Positions 1 to 11,811 of a DNA stretch of 64,000 bases are shown one piece after another; position 1 is the first letter of the stretch; every line of letters begins with the position of its first letter. Position numbers and translations under genes: made by a program. The notes below the pieces were generated by a model that was not told where the DNA came from, made no database searches, and saw only the letters and a program-made list of their open reading frames with translations. The DNA comes from Annona cherimola (taxonomy: Eukaryota > Streptophyta > Magnoliopsida > Magnoliales > Annonaceae): NCBI GenBank assembly GCA_030490835.1, contig CM059974.1:4843501-4907500 (forward strand). The letters are read 5' to 3'.

Positions 1-111
1 GATCTTCCTATCGTGCATGGTACAGTGGTGATTTCTCCTTTGCATACTTTAAATTGATTGTTCTTGGTATTTTCCTTATATTGTGATCATTCATATGATC
101 AATCTTTGCAG

Positions 112-2040
112 AATTGAGTGCTAATTCCGTATCGCACGGTTCGAATCAGCTTAATAAAATGCTTCTACAAAGAGACCTTGATAATCAGCAGTGCGGATCT
201 TTTGCAAAGTTGAAAAGTATTGATACCTTGAAAACATCAAAACAAGGTGTTAACCACAGATTTTCTCAATCCTTCAATAGTTTGGATTCTTCTACTTGTG
301 TTGATGGGAGCGCACACATATCTTCTCTATCTTCTAGCAACAAGGAGAACCAAGTGGAAAACCATCATGACATAGAAATTGAAGCAAGTGTAGAATGTGA
401 AGTTGGGGCTACTTGTCAGGATTCCACATCAGATCTACAATGCACAAAGCAGGTTAGATATGTACAATTTGTATTCTTATGCCAAATGTTTCTTCCAGTG
501 AATTGACAAAAGATCTCTTCTAAGTTCCAATGAATCATTCTGTTGCTTAAAACCTTGCTTTGTGAACTTCATTGATTCGACTATGATTTTTGGCAGGCTG
601 ATGCTAAGATTGAAATGGAAAGATTGCGTGTACAACTACAAAGTACTCTTGCCATGTACAATAAAGCCTGTGAAGACCTTGCGTATGCCAGGAACAAGGT
701 AACAGTTATGCCAGCAATGTAAAACTTTCCAGGAGTCATCTATGTGTGGATGTGCTGAGTAGAGCGTTAAAGGCAGACGGATGTGCCTTAAAGTCTTAAT
801 TCAATATTCTTTGTGCTCATCCTTTTTGTTCATCCTCTTACCTTCTCAAGACCATTAACCTTAATTGACCCAATCCTTCTCGTTGACCTCCATTGCCCAT
901 GGAGAAACAATCTTATTCATTTATCTTCCACCCTCAAATTGCCTTAGGTTGCATATCTCCTTTCGTCTTCATTGCCTTGCCTTTCATTTGTACCAGCATT
1001 CTTATACTTGCTATCATGCTTATATACATGTGTTGCAAAACAATAGAGATTGAGAAGATCCTCAAGCCATCCTAAAACAGAGATGCTAATGGTTTTGAAC
1101 TGTCCTTGAATCTTAAATTGGATTCTGTGTGTGTGTGTACAGGACTTTACATAGAAGTGGTCCCATATAACCCTCTCAATTTTTAAGATGTTGATGATTA
1201 ATGCAAAATCCAATCCATTTATTGTATTTAACATTACTTGTTTAGCTAGGACACCAAGTTTCATCCAAATCAAGTATGTGCACGAACCACATTTGTTTTA
1301 AAAAATATATATTCATGTATAAATTATGATAAACTCTTAAATCTATTCACGTATTAGAATGTAATAATACTTTATAGAATTATTTATCCACATAGTAATA
1401 ATATTTTAGGTAATTTAGATGTTGAAAGCTCTACTTTAAAATTAATATTTTAGCATTAAATGATTTTATTATGTTAATTTTACACATTTATAGATGAGAC
1501 TCATATACAGTGATATTAGACAAACGAAAGAAAGAGTTTTCATGATAATATAAATGATGCGAAATACAATAGATGAAGTGGATTTTTTTTTTAATCATCA
1601 AAATCTTGAAAATGAAGGAGGTTACATAGAAAAAGGGTTTCATAGAAGCGAACCCGATGTATATATGAGTAATATTTAGGTGCAGCGTACTTTCACCATA
1701 ATTATGGTGCAGTTGTCTCAAAATGGGCCGCCGATGATCATAAAATTATAATCTAGTCTACCCATTGTATTTAGAATGATGTATTCTATTATCATACCAA
1801 TTTTCATTCTAATTGGATATATATATGGACCCTATCTGAAAATGGTACAAATTCAACGTAATAAAATAGTTTGATGTAAATAACAATTTTAAAGTGATTT
1901 TTTCAACATGTAAACCATTTGCTATAAAATTTATATATGGATAAACGATTATATAAAGTTTCATTACATTCTAATGTACGGGGCCCATTTTCGGCCAAAT
2001 GTACTGTCATTACAGTGCAGATGTGCTGCACCAAATAGGT

Positions 2041-2081
<41 letters not shown>

Positions 2082-5000
2082 GTCAGCTAAGGGTACAACT
2101 CGGTTTGGTTCGGGTAGTAATATACCCTACCTATACCCTATTTATGAAAAGCTTACTCTACCCTACCCAGTTATAGGGTTGGTTCCTACTATACCCTACC
2201 ATACCCATTACTCATGGGGTCGGTTTCGGTTCCGGTTTCGGTTTCAAATCAGTTTCTACAATAACCATTTGCAACATGTGAAAAAATATTTTTTGTGTTG
2301 TTTAAATAAAACAAAACAATACTCATTTACATTTTATAGTTAACAATTAGTTTCATTTACTTGCCGTTTACATTTTATACATTAAATTGATAAAATGAAG
2401 CCAATAGAGCAAATTGTATTAACAGATCAATAACACAAATAGCAAAGGCATCCAACTATAATTTCAACATATTGGCTAAATTATCATAATGTCAACAGAT
2501 TAAGAAAGAGAGGAATATACCTCCCTGAGATTGAGTTGCAACTGAGAAGAGAGTATTACAATCGAGTTCTAGATGAGGATTAGGAGCTCGAGAAGGTTGT
2601 GCTGAAGCGGTTCAACAAGAAGGTCAGAGATAGCTTTAATCGGAGGAAGGGGTTTGGACAGTACAAGCAAATGCCGCTGGTTTCTTCTCCGTGAGGTGCC
2701 CACTGCGGCTCCAAGAAGGTATAAAGATTTGACAATTTTTTGAGGAGGGAGTTTCCAAAAGGGTTTAGTTCGCGGACAAATCCTCTGCGGCGAAAGGAAA
2801 TTTTTTGTCTTCGTGGCGAAAGTTGGTAGGAAGGGTTGGAAAAGATGAGAATGAGGAGGCGAAGAAAGAGAGTTTGAGGACAGAGAGAGCTCCAAATCTT
2901 CCTAGGTTGAGGGATGTTGGGAAATCGCCTCCTTGGTCATGCTGCCTGAGATCGGATCGTGGCTCTTTTGGTTTCCCTTTTTAGGTTTTCCCTTTCGGCA
3001 TTGGAGTTGAAGCTGTGGAGGCGGGAGGGTGGAGATGGCTAGTGAGGTTTGGGAAGTTTCTAGGTTTTCTTTTAGATGGGGAGAAAGCGGGAAATTATTT
3101 AACGCCTGCGCCAAGCACGTATCGTGCTGCTTGACCACGCACATGAATGACGCTAAACAGGGGAGAATTGGTGAATTGGGCGAAACTCTTATACACATTT
3201 ATTTATATGCACATATATGTAATTATATATATCAGGGTATCCATCCGGGTTGGTTCCGGGTACTCAACCCGTACCCATGGGTAAAATTTTCTACCCTACC
3301 CTACTCAATTTAGGGTCAGGCTGGTGAGTACCTTACCCAAGTTGCACCCCTAATGTCAGCTATCTACTTGTGATGAAAAATATACTTCGTATATTCAATA
3401 AGAGATGCATGCTATGTGCATGCATGAAACATTCGTTTCTGTTGTTTGCGCGTATGTTTGGTTCTCTAAACTATCGTGCTCATTTGCAGGTGCAGTTGCT
3501 TGTCACTGAATGCTCTAATGATGAAATGAGAGTGAAAGATGCCATGGAACGGGAAGAAATTCTGAATAAAGTTGTGGCAGAAGAGAAAGCAAAGCACTTA
3601 GAAACCATTAGAGAAATTGAAGAAGCTAGGCAGTTGCTTGTCAAAGAGACTCATGAAAGAGAGTTAGCAGAAATGTCTGCTCTCCTAGAGTCATCTGGGA
3701 GAAAGAAAGCTGTGGATTCTCTTTTATCTGCTGACAGAAGGTACAGACAGTATACCATGGCTGAGATAGAGGCTGCAACTAATTGCTTCTCTGATGTCAA
3801 AAAGATAGGGGAAGGAGGGTTTGGGAAAGTGTACAAATGCAACCTTGATCACACCCCAGTTGCTGTTAAGGTTCTTCATCAAGATGCATATCACAAAAAA
3901 GAGGAATTTCTGAACGAGGTATGATTTCTTGTCTTTGCATTGACTGCAGTTACATGAGTTTATACCACATTTAATAACCATTTTGATTTTGACTTATCTG
4001 TACGGACTTGTTTTGTCCCTGCTGGTTAAGAAAATTAAATAAGAAAAACTCATGGAGTGAATGGATTAACTGGCTGATGAAGATGAACCTGGTTAAATGG
4101 ATTACCAATCTCTAAATATCTGTTCATTCACTGAAATGTCAGGCTCGTTTGACTATTCTGTTATTTAATCTGCATGAACTGGAACATCACTATTTGATTG
4201 CAGTAACTCCTCTTTTAAGCTGAATCAACCGCATGATCCTGTACTGCTTTTATTTACTGAAGCAATTAGCCATTATTAACTGACTACATTGGGAAAGAGA
4301 GAGAATGTTACAGTTGATGGAAAGACATCTCCATTCCTTGTGGTGGTGTCCAATATAGTGGTTATCTGTCTAGGTTTGGTGATGAGTACGTCTTGACAGC
4401 TCAGCATGAGCTTGCAGTTTTGCAGGTTTCTTAGTCTGAAGTCTGAACTGAATGAATAGATTCCAGAATTTTAGATGTCTTTGCTTTTCCTCGAGAAATG
4501 AATTGACAATATTCATGAAACATTGACATTTTGCAGCTTGAAATTCTTAGCAAGCTGCGGCATCCTCACATTGTCTTGCTTCTTGGTGCCTGTCCTGAAA
4601 GAGGGTGCTTGGTGTATGAATACATGGAAAATGGTAGTCTTGAGGAGAGGCTTTTTTGCCGCAACAATACAGCACCTCTTCCATGGTTTATCCGGTTCAG
4701 AGTTGTTTATGGAGTAGCCCTTGGGCTTATGTTCTTACATAGTTTGAAGCCTGAGCCAGTTGTTCATCGAGATTTGAAACCAGGGAATATCTTATTAGAT
4801 GGTAACTATGTGAGCAAGATTGGAGATGTTGGAATGGCAAGGCTCATATCAAATGTCGTGCCTGACAATGTTACAGAATACAAAGATACAATCCTTGCAG
4901 GAACCTTCTTCTACATGGATCCTGAATATCAGAGAACTGGCACACTCCGGCCCAAATCAGATTTATATGCTTTTGGAGTCATCATCCTCCAGTTGCTGAC

Positions 5001-5693
5001 TGGAAAAGGTCCACGGGGGCTGCTTGGAAATGTTGAAAATGCTATTAAAGGTGGTAATATTGTAGATATACTGGATCCACAAGTAGCAAATTGGCCACTT
5101 CCAGACTCTGAGAAGTTAGCCATAATTGCACTGAAATGCTGCAGGCAGAGATGTAGGGATAGGCCAGATCTTCAATCTGAAGTTTTGCCAGAACTCGAAG
5201 AACTCATGAATATGACAGATATTCATTTTAGATTATGGCAGCGTAATATCAATGCTCCAACCCATTATTTCTGTCCTATTCTCCAGGTCCGTAATTTCAG
5301 TTCCATTAGAATATTCTCTGAAGTGTCATTCATGTACTGATTTTTATGTTTTGCTTGGTTTATGAATTTGTATAGTGGCATTCATCTGGTCACCTTTATG
5401 ACCTTTACGATATGCTTCCTTTAGTACATAATCATTTGGCAAGCATGATGGTTTTCTGCATAATGTGACTGCATATCTTTCTTCACTTGGGCATGCAGGA
5501 AGTGATGGTTGATCCCCACATAGCAGCTGATGGATACACATATGAATACAGAGCAATTAAAGCATGGATGGCAAGGCACGATGTCTCTCCTATAACCAAA
5601 CTTAAACTTCCACATAATTTTCTAACTCCAAATCATTCGCTGAGGTCTGCCATTCATGACTGGAAATCACGGGCAAAATTCTCTGGTTCTTAA
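112..5693 (+). CDS. U-box / receptor-like cytoplasmic kinase E3 ligase, 3' part (5 exons)
   Basis: Exons read as 112-452, 597-698, 3490-3918, 4537-5286 and 5499-5693 (stop TAA), all with GT/AG borders and all phase 0, giving 604 visible residues. The order is a Ser-rich linker, a coiled coil (exons 2-3, rich in E/K/R), a protein kinase and a C-terminal U-box. This is the layout of the plant PUB33/34/35/51/52 group, whose N-terminal universal-stress-like domain would lie before the window. Kinase signs are the glycine loop GEGGFGKVYK, the AVK lysine (codon 3868-3870), HRDLKPGN (from 4765) and DVG (4825-4833) in place of DFG. The U-box begins FCPILQ and continues EVMVDPHIAADGYTYE, split by the last intron. 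The family ubiquitinates substrates with E2 partners; some members carry active kinases. The gene is cut by the window start, so no start codon or promoter is visible. The second visible intron (2.8 kb) is swollen by inserted elements. Confidence 0.93.
1149..1655. repeat. Long inverted-repeat element, family A, in intron
   Basis: AT-rich element of about 500 bp. The left arm opens catagaagtggtcccatataa. The right arm reads back as its complement, with matching ATAGAAG ends and a central region rich in ATTTTA. Related copies lie at 10190-10608 and 21060-21560. It has no coding capacity and looks like a foldback or MITE-type non-autonomous DNA transposon inside the kinase-gene intron. Ends are approximate. 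Confidence 0.55.
1672..2035. repeat. Inverted-repeat element, family B, in intron
   Basis: The left end carries ggtgcagcgtac and later aaaatgggccgcc. The right end carries gggcccattttcggcc and gtgctgcacc, which are complements of the left-end motifs. A relative lies at 21600-21920. Non-coding, MITE-like. The boundaries are judged by eye. Confidence 0.5.
2041..2080. repeat. (CT)n(TA)n microsatellite
   Basis: A run of CT dinucleotides passes directly into TA dinucleotides. It abuts the target duplication of the hAT-type element that starts at 2088. Confidence 0.9.
2088..3352. mobile_element. Non-autonomous hAT-type element (TAGGGGTG family) with captured sequence
   Basis: 1265 bp bounded by imperfect terminal inverted repeats: left TAAGGGTACAACTCGG, right end the complement of TAGGGGTGCAACTTGG (13 of 16 match). 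It is flanked on both sides by the identical 8-bp direct repeat ATGTCAGC (2080-2087 and 3353-3360), the target-duplication length of hAT transposons. Subterminal regions are arrays of GGTTCGGGTA / TACCCTACCC motifs, which are typical binding-site clusters. No transposase is encoded. The interior (about 2530-3200) has higher GC and looks like acquired gene sequence. It sits in an intron of the U-box kinase gene, where it is presumably spliced out. Confidence 0.85.
2569..3198 (-). pseudogene. Gene-like fragment carried by hAT-type element
   Basis: On the minus strand, two adjoining open stretches (2902-3198 and 2569-2895) show amino-acid composition unlike random AT-rich DNA. The second begins MELSLSSNSLSSPP and is rich in Ser, Pro and Leu with few acidic residues, as in a chloroplast transit peptide followed by basic sequence. 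I do not recognise the parent gene. The two pieces are in different frames or separated by a stop, so no protein is expected. The most likely reading is a captured first exon plus promoter or UTR of a host gene. Confidence 0.35.
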
Positions 5694-6905
5694 AAAGAAA
5701 GAAGAGGTCTACAAATCTCAAGTTCAACTCAAGCACTGAAGGTTGGATTTTTCAAAGTGCTAGCTGTTGGACTTATCACCCTCCTGAGTTTCAAAAACTG
5801 ATAGTCAATTTCGAGCCATGTCTGCAGTGTTTGCAAACTGAAGTCGCTGTTAACTAAGCAGCGGGGATTGACAGTTGTTGTGTGAGATTGGTTCCTGTAA
5901 TCGAGTTGTAGATAATTCATCTGCTTGATGACTGGCGGTTCCATGCCCGGAGATGGACATGCTTTGGAATGGGAAGCAGCGAATAGGGTGTAGTAAGCTT
6001 GAGATGCTTGAAATTCAGTGGAGCAGCCAAAATGAGATGCAGAATGATGAGGTTGGTGGGCCACGGTTTGCCGTTTGCCAGGAACGTCATCATGCAAAAT
6101 CTGAATCTAGAATTTAGATCACTCAATAACAAGATGTGCAGTTGAACACCTAAAGATATTTTATTTCTGATAATTGTATATTTTATATGATTTGAGGATT
6201 AAGTGAGACGTAATAATCAATCTTCTGTAGGATGGGCTGATGTAGCTTTGGAGTGTGGAAGTTTATGCCGAAATTCAGTAATATTAGCATCTTCTTTCAC
6301 TTCTAAATATACCTTTCCAATTCTAATCCACTTTAAAGAATTGAGGATGGTGGAGTGGGATGTAAATGTGACGAGGAAAAATTGTTGTATATTGAAATGT
6401 AAGAAATTATATTTGGAATGGTAAGAGGAAAATAGAAAGAGTAGGGAATGAGAATATATATATATATATATATATAGATATATATATATATATATATTTC
6501 CTAAAGGGAATGTGGTATTGAATCCCGTATCATTTCACGTCACGTTCTATATCTTGAGCACGCCAGGGGGGAATGAGATTTGGCTCTTTCAATGGTTGGT
6601 TGGTGTGATTTGCGGTGGTGACGTGGATGATCTTGTGAAGGCTATCGAAAGATTTGTTTTTCCCCGAGGTTTTTAGCTTTTCAACGGGGTGAGAAAAATG
6701 CTCCCTACCTTGTTACTGTAAGAGAGGAGAGAGAGAGAGATGCTGCTTTTCGGTGGGTGGGGGCTACTGGTGAGTGGGTGGACCCATCAACCCACTTGCT
6801 TGGCAGGGGATCATGAAAAGACTGCTCGGCTTCCGTCTCCATGCATGAAAGAACAGCAAAGCAATTTCATGGTCAAAGTCACGCACAAATGCAGCCATCT
6901 ATTAT
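5694..6905. other. 3' UTR of the kinase gene and intergenic DNA
   Basis: Moderate-GC sequence up to about 6120 is probably the 3' UTR of the U-box kinase gene. After that the DNA is ordinary intergenic sequence, with a TA microsatellite at about 6452-6498 and no convincing gene. Confidence 0.5.
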
Positions 6906-7030
6906 GGGTGTGTTTGGAAGGACAAAAAGTTTTTTTTGAGTGAAAGTTTTTGAAATATAATTATGGAGAATGAAAAATTTTAAATTAAAAATTTTCTCTT
7001 GAAGATTTTTTTTTTTTAAAAACAAACATG
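6906..7030. repeat. Short MITE, family C (GTGTGTTTGG)
   Basis: Begins gtgtgtttggaaggac and ends near aaaacaaacatgcc, with the family's AAAAGTTTT and GAGAATGAAAA words inside. This is the first of many copies of one MITE family in the window; fuller copies lie at 7612, 14845, 20120, 30900, 39640 and 44245. Non-coding. Confidence 0.5.
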
Positions 7031-7611
7031 CCTTATATCTTAAAACACTTGTCATCTTGGGTTTATTCGATAATTGATTAAAAAAAATTAAGAAATAGAG
7101 GAAAAGCAGAATTTGTAAATGTTAAGTTAAAACCAGTAATGTAAAGTAAATAAAGACACAAAAAAAAAAAAACTCCACTAAGGAATAGAAAAGATGATTA
7201 GAAATGTCAGTAATAGTTAATTTCTTTTGAGTATGTCAGTAATAGTCAATTTTGGTGGGATGTAATGCTGTTGAAATATTAAAGAACATATAAGTTAAAC
7301 GAAGAAGAAAACCGTTACAATTCAAATCATCTTCAATATAACTATGGATTGATCTTACACTTTATACTGTTTACTAATGATTATTCTACATCTTCACAAC
7401 GGTTTTGGACGATGAAAATTTTTCAAAGAAAATTCATTTTCTTAAAAATTTTACTTTTACTGTTATTTTTATTTTATTTTATTTTATCTTTTTCACCAAA
7501 AGAGATTTATTTATTTTATCTTTAGTCGATTCTCACGAACAATGCAAACTCTGTCATATGGACAACATTTTCTTATAACCCGAAAATATTGGAAGTATTT
7601 TTTACATCCGA

Positions 7612-7884
7612 GGTGTGTTTGGATATATTAAAACTTTTCAAACAGAAACTTTTCTCCTCTAAAACTTTTTTGGTGTTTCACAATTGTTTTATTTTTTAAT
7701 TATTTATTTACATATTCTTCTACAACTACTTCATTTCTCAATCATTTCTAAACCAGTACCAATCCTATTTATTTTACTTTTATTCTTTTAATTTTTATTA
7801 TCACTCATATTATATTGTATTATTTTCTTTAATTTTAAATTTTTTTACGCTAAAAAGTTTTATCGCTTTCCAAATACACCCATG
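7612..7884. repeat. MITE, family C
   Basis: Starts ggtgtgtttggatatatt and ends ttccaaatacaccc, so the ends are roughly complementary. The interior carries the family words for this orientation: TTATTTTACTTTTATTC, CTCATATTATAT and a run around TTCTCAATCATTTCTA. Non-coding. Confidence 0.6.
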
Positions 7885-7904
7885 GCCAATAAATATCAAT
7901 TTTG

Positions 7905-8325
7905 CAAGGAATCATCTGGGTATTTGCAAATATGCCCAATTAGTTTAATCGCAATTGCAAATATACCCACACAATTTTAAAAATTACAAATAACCCCATA
8001 TAATTTAACCAAATTGCAAATAACGCCACACTATTATGACACCATCACTGTATCGTCATGGCATGGGGGTTACTTGCAATTATGGTTAAACTATATGAGG
8101 GTTATTTGCAAAAATTAAATATATTACTTAATTTTCAAAATTACAAATACACTCATATAATTTGCATATTTTTTTTAAATATACTCACGCCATGATGATG
8201 TCATAATGACATGGGTGTTATTGCAATTATAATAAAACTATGTAGGCATTGTTTATAATTTTTAAAATTATATGGATATGTTTATAATTTGAATCAAACT
8301 AAATAAATATATTTACAAATGGCCC
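7905..8325. repeat. Foldback repeat, nested arms
   Basis: The left half repeats ttgcaaatatRcccac and taaccccatataatttaacc. The right half carries their complements (ggttaaactatatgagggtt, then a diverged outer arm near 8240-8320). The motif caatttaaaa/ttttaaatt recurs. This is an imperfect palindrome of about 420 bp without coding sequence. Confidence 0.5.
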
Positions 8326-8747
8326 GAATCGTCCACAGGCGTGAGCTTAAGGACTTAATTTCTTAGAACCGAACCAAGCTTGCTGGGATGGGCAACGTTT
8401 CTTAGAAAAGAGCAAACGCATCAATACCATTTGACAAAAGGTAAGCAACGCACAAATACTTGGTATTCTTCTTTTTCTCACTAAAAGTTGAGCTGGTACC
8501 AAGTAGCCGAATATTGTGATCGTCCTGCACGCTTCGCCTTGGATTCTTCTTTTCTGATGGCGATTGAAAAAGCCATAAGCCAGTATTTCTAAATTAAAAT
8601 AAAATCTGCGTGCATCAGACAAATCAAAGGCCATGTTTATTTATTTACTTGTTTGTTTTTGATATAAAAGCGATGTATAAGGATTCAAAAGTTGGCTTTT
8701 ATTGCATCGGTCATTCTTCCTGAGTTGGAAGGAACGACAGGCATCTT

Positions 8748-9042
8748 TGATTGTATATACTCGTATGTACTTAGTTTCGATGTACTCAAGTATAAATATT
8801 TAATTTTTTAATTTTTTTTGCATAACTATTAATCTAAGTGTATTTAACATATATATTAATTTTTTTTTATCATTTTTGAAGATATTTAGATTTTTTTGTA
8901 CTAAAAATAAAAAATCTAAATATTTTCAAAAATGGTAGAATTGATGCACATATTAGATACATTTATATTAACAATTTTATAAAAAAAAAGTTTCAAAAAA
9001 ATAAAAAAATTGAATGTATCCGGGTGTACTTAGACAGTCCTG
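8748..9042. repeat. MITE, family D (hairpin, poly-A/T arms)
   Basis: Near-palindrome centred at about 8895-8910. The left arm holds TCTAAGTGTATTTAACATAT and AAGATATTTAGA. The right arm holds their complements followed by a poly-A stretch and atccgggtgtactt. The same design is seen at 14171-14507, where the ends read tgcacccgggtg. Confidence 0.55.
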
Positions 9043-9097
9043 ACTATTCCCCATTTGTCTCTTCTTTTCAATGTCGAATGAACCTTCTTTTTTTGTT

Positions 9098-9580
9098 TGG
9101 GCAAATCTTAGATATGTCTATGAATTTTATCTTTAATTTCATTTGTACTTATGAATTTTAAAAAATTTCACATATATCCACGTAGTTTGTTTAAAATTTC
9201 ATTTATACTCATGCGGTTAATGATCCGTTAAAGACGTTGTTAGCATCTCTATTAAATAATGAAAATACTCATACCTAATTATGATTCTATTACTTAAAAT
9301 TTATATTCCAATAAATTCTGAGCACTTTTATGACTATAAAAACACATTTTATTTGAATGAAATTTTTTAGTTTTGAGCAAACTAATTTCGAATTATATTA
9401 GGATTTGGGCAAATTTGTGGTTTTATAGGCTATAATAGCCCCTTTAACAAATTTTTAATGGCGTAAGTATAAGTAAAATTTTAGACAAAATACATAAGTA
9501 TATATAAAATTTTTGAAAATTTGTGGAGCATAAGCGTAATTAAAGATAAAATTTATGAGTATATATAGACTTCACCCTCT
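9098..9580. repeat. Foldback repeat, family E
   Basis: The left arm reads tgaattttatctttaatttc and then cttatgaattttaaaa. The right arm has the complements (taattaaagataaaattta, ttttgaaaatttgtgg). The centre is unique AT-rich DNA. A close relative is at 30408-30745. Non-coding. Confidence 0.5.
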
Positions 9581-11271
9581 TTCTTATCGTCAAAATCTAT
9601 ATTTCCCTCTACTCATTTAAAACGATGTTACATCCTCTTGTTTTTGAATGGGTAATTTTCATATGAAATAGGTATGATAAATAGAAATTGTATTTGTGAT
9701 AAATCATTAAACAACGAAGTCCCCATAAAGTAACAAAAAAATTTCTATGCGCACTCATTCGTTTCTCTACACTGTCACGGCCTTAATGAAAACGCCACTT
9801 ACTCAAAATTCGGCACGTTCTACCAGGGATTGGCCTTCGTTGGTAGCTCATATTTCTGCCAACCATGCGGACTTGAGCTCGAATCTGCTGGCGCATTTCT
9901 TAACAGCATCTGTATACCACATGTCCTTTTGGTAATGGAGGTCCACCGTCACAGAGAACTCTATGCAAATAGAAGCCTTGCATAAGGCAAGCACCAAGCA
10001 GGCAAGCACCAAGCTTTATTATTCGAAAAGAAAAGTAAAAGTCAAAAGGAGTTTACTGGTTTTAAGGAGGAGATAAAAAGAAAGGAAATATACTTTCGAA
10101 TTCTCCTCCAGTCATTCGCGCGCGTGAGAAGTCAATTGTCACTTACTCCTTCTACCCAAATATATCCAAAATAAAATATATGGTCTTGCCTCTATATAAT
10201 CCTTTTAAAATTTAAGATTTTGATAATTAATAGAAAATCTAACATATTCATTATATTTAACATCATTTATTTATTTAGAAAACTAAGTTTCATCATAATC
10301 AAATATGTTTATGAGTCATATTTGTTCAAAATTATATCTTTATGTGTAAATTATGAAAAATGCTAAGATCTATTGGACGGTTTAGATGTCGAAATACTAC
10401 TTTAAAATTGATATTTTAATATTTTTTATAATTTATACATAAATATATATATTTTCTAACAAACATCGTCCATAACATACTTTTGGGATGAAATTTGATC
10501 CCTTAGATAAACGAATGATGTTAATTACAATGAATGAATTAATTTTTCTATTAAAGATCAAAATATTAGATTTTAAAGGGATTATATAGCTCGATTTCTA
10601 TATAACCTGGTTACGCAGGGTTTTATAAACTCCATCAGATTAATTTAAATGAGTAAATCTAGGATCGAGTAAAGTAAAAATTAGATCAGAAAGATTAGGT
10701 TAGAATGGTAGGTGACCCGATTAACCTAATTTGATCTTAAAATTTTTTGCACACTTCGTCAACTTTTAAATTCCAATAGCTTTTTCATTTTCTTTCTAAA
10801 ATTTGAAGGATTTTGGGTATAAAGACGAGCACGAAAAGATCAAAAAGCGTACCCTTTGTTCCAAAGAAGTGCAAGGTTGGCTGTAAAGCATATGGGAATG
10901 CAACACATTTTTCCCACCAAATAAAAAAAAAAAAAAGAAAAAAAAAAAAAGACATGGACGAGGAGGATGATAAATGCATGTGGCTGTAGAAGAAAAGCTT
11001 TCCCTTGAAACTTTGCGGAGGAGGAACCTTAGGAACCTTGGCCTCGTAAGACCAACGCAAGATGAGCAGGTGTGGGGGTGGGGCCTTCCCTATAATTATG
11101 ACAGAAGAAGAGCAACGGAACCCAGTCAAAAGCAGAGATTTTTGAATAGACTACTACATATCCTTCCTCTCCTCCCCCCTCCCCCACCCATCTGATCAGT
11201 TTTTCATTTTGGCTTTTTCTTCCTGTCTACCTAGCAACTACACATACATTGCATGCCCCTCAAAATCAAAA
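9581..11271. other. Intergenic DNA upstream of the proline-rich gene
   Basis: No gene recognised. Contains a family A inverted-repeat element (listed separately), poly-A tracts near 10922-10950, and the likely promoter and leader of the downstream single-exon gene. A GC-richer patch at 9770-9940 has a 62-codon open frame that I cannot assign. Confidence 0.4.
10190..10608. repeat. Long inverted-repeat element, family A
   Basis: Left end cctctatataatcctttt; right end complementary, reading attatatagctcg...tctatataacc. The arms share TAAGATTTTGATAATTAATAG with their complements on the right. Same family as 1149-1655 and 21060-21560. Confidence 0.6.
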
Positions 11272-11811
11272 ATGGGTCGCCATCTTCTGGCATGTTCAAG
11301 ACATGGAGGGCTGTTGATTTGGTGGGCCATCGTGGCATTGGCCGCTGCTTCCTCCCTAGCTGCTGCAGATGATGATGGTAGTAGTAGCAGCGGCGGCGGC
11401 GGCGATGTGCCTTCTACAGGCCTGCTCTGCATCAGCGAATGCGCCACTTGTCCTGTAATCTGTTCCTCGCCGCCGCCATCGCCGAAGCCGGAGTACTCTC
11501 CTCCATCGCCGTCATGGCCGAAGACGCCGCCGACATACTACTACTATCCCCCAACAAAGAAATCGCCGCCACCGCCACCGCCACCGCCACCGCCTTCCTA
11601 CTCATGGGGAGTGCCGCCTCCACCAAACATCTATGTAAACGTCCCATCTCTTCCATCTCCGCCAGGGATGGTGGGAGCGCCGCCGGGCCCCTACCCCTAT
11701 CCTTACTATTACTTCTACGCATCCCCCTCGCCTTCATCTCTGCTTAGTTTCTCTAGACCCTTTTACCTTCTTTTGCTCTTCTTTCATCTTGTATTTCTTA
11801 GATGGTTGTGA
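11272..11811 (+). CDS. Proline-rich, probably GPI-anchored cell-wall protein
   Basis: A single-exon reading frame of 179 codons. I chose the ATG at 11272 rather than the in-frame one at 11209 because it directly precedes a good signal peptide (basic start MGRHLLACSRHGG, hydrophobic LLIWWAIVALAAASSLAAA) and has an A-rich context. The mature part has a Ser/Gly stretch, a Cys cluster (CISECATCPVIC) and then a proline-rich region with PPPSPKPEYSPPSPSWP-type units, SPPPPP and an eleven-proline run. Tyr-rich PYPYYYFY follows. The C-terminus is hydrophobic (FYLLLLFFHLVFL), suggesting GPI anchoring at the outer plasma membrane. The extensin-like motifs suggest hydroxylation and arabinosylation. Proteins with this Cys cluster plus Pro-rich layout are known in plants as small hydroxyproline-rich glycoproteins; the exact role is unknown. 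Confidence 0.8.
   Translation: MGRHLLACSRHGGLLIWWAIVALAAASSLAAADDDGSSSSGGGGDVPSTGLLCISECATCPVICSSPPPSPKPEYSPPSPSWPKTPPTYYYYPPTKKSPPPPPPPPPPSYSWGVPPPPNIYVNVPSLPSPPGMVGAPPGPYPYPYYYFYASPSPSSLLSFSRPFYLLLLFFHLVFLRWL

Noticed and set aside
11432..11747. Frames of about 100 codons on both strands inside the proline-rich gene
   Set aside because: Shadows produced by CCG/CCA repeats. Only the frame with signal peptide and Pro-rich motifs is plausible.
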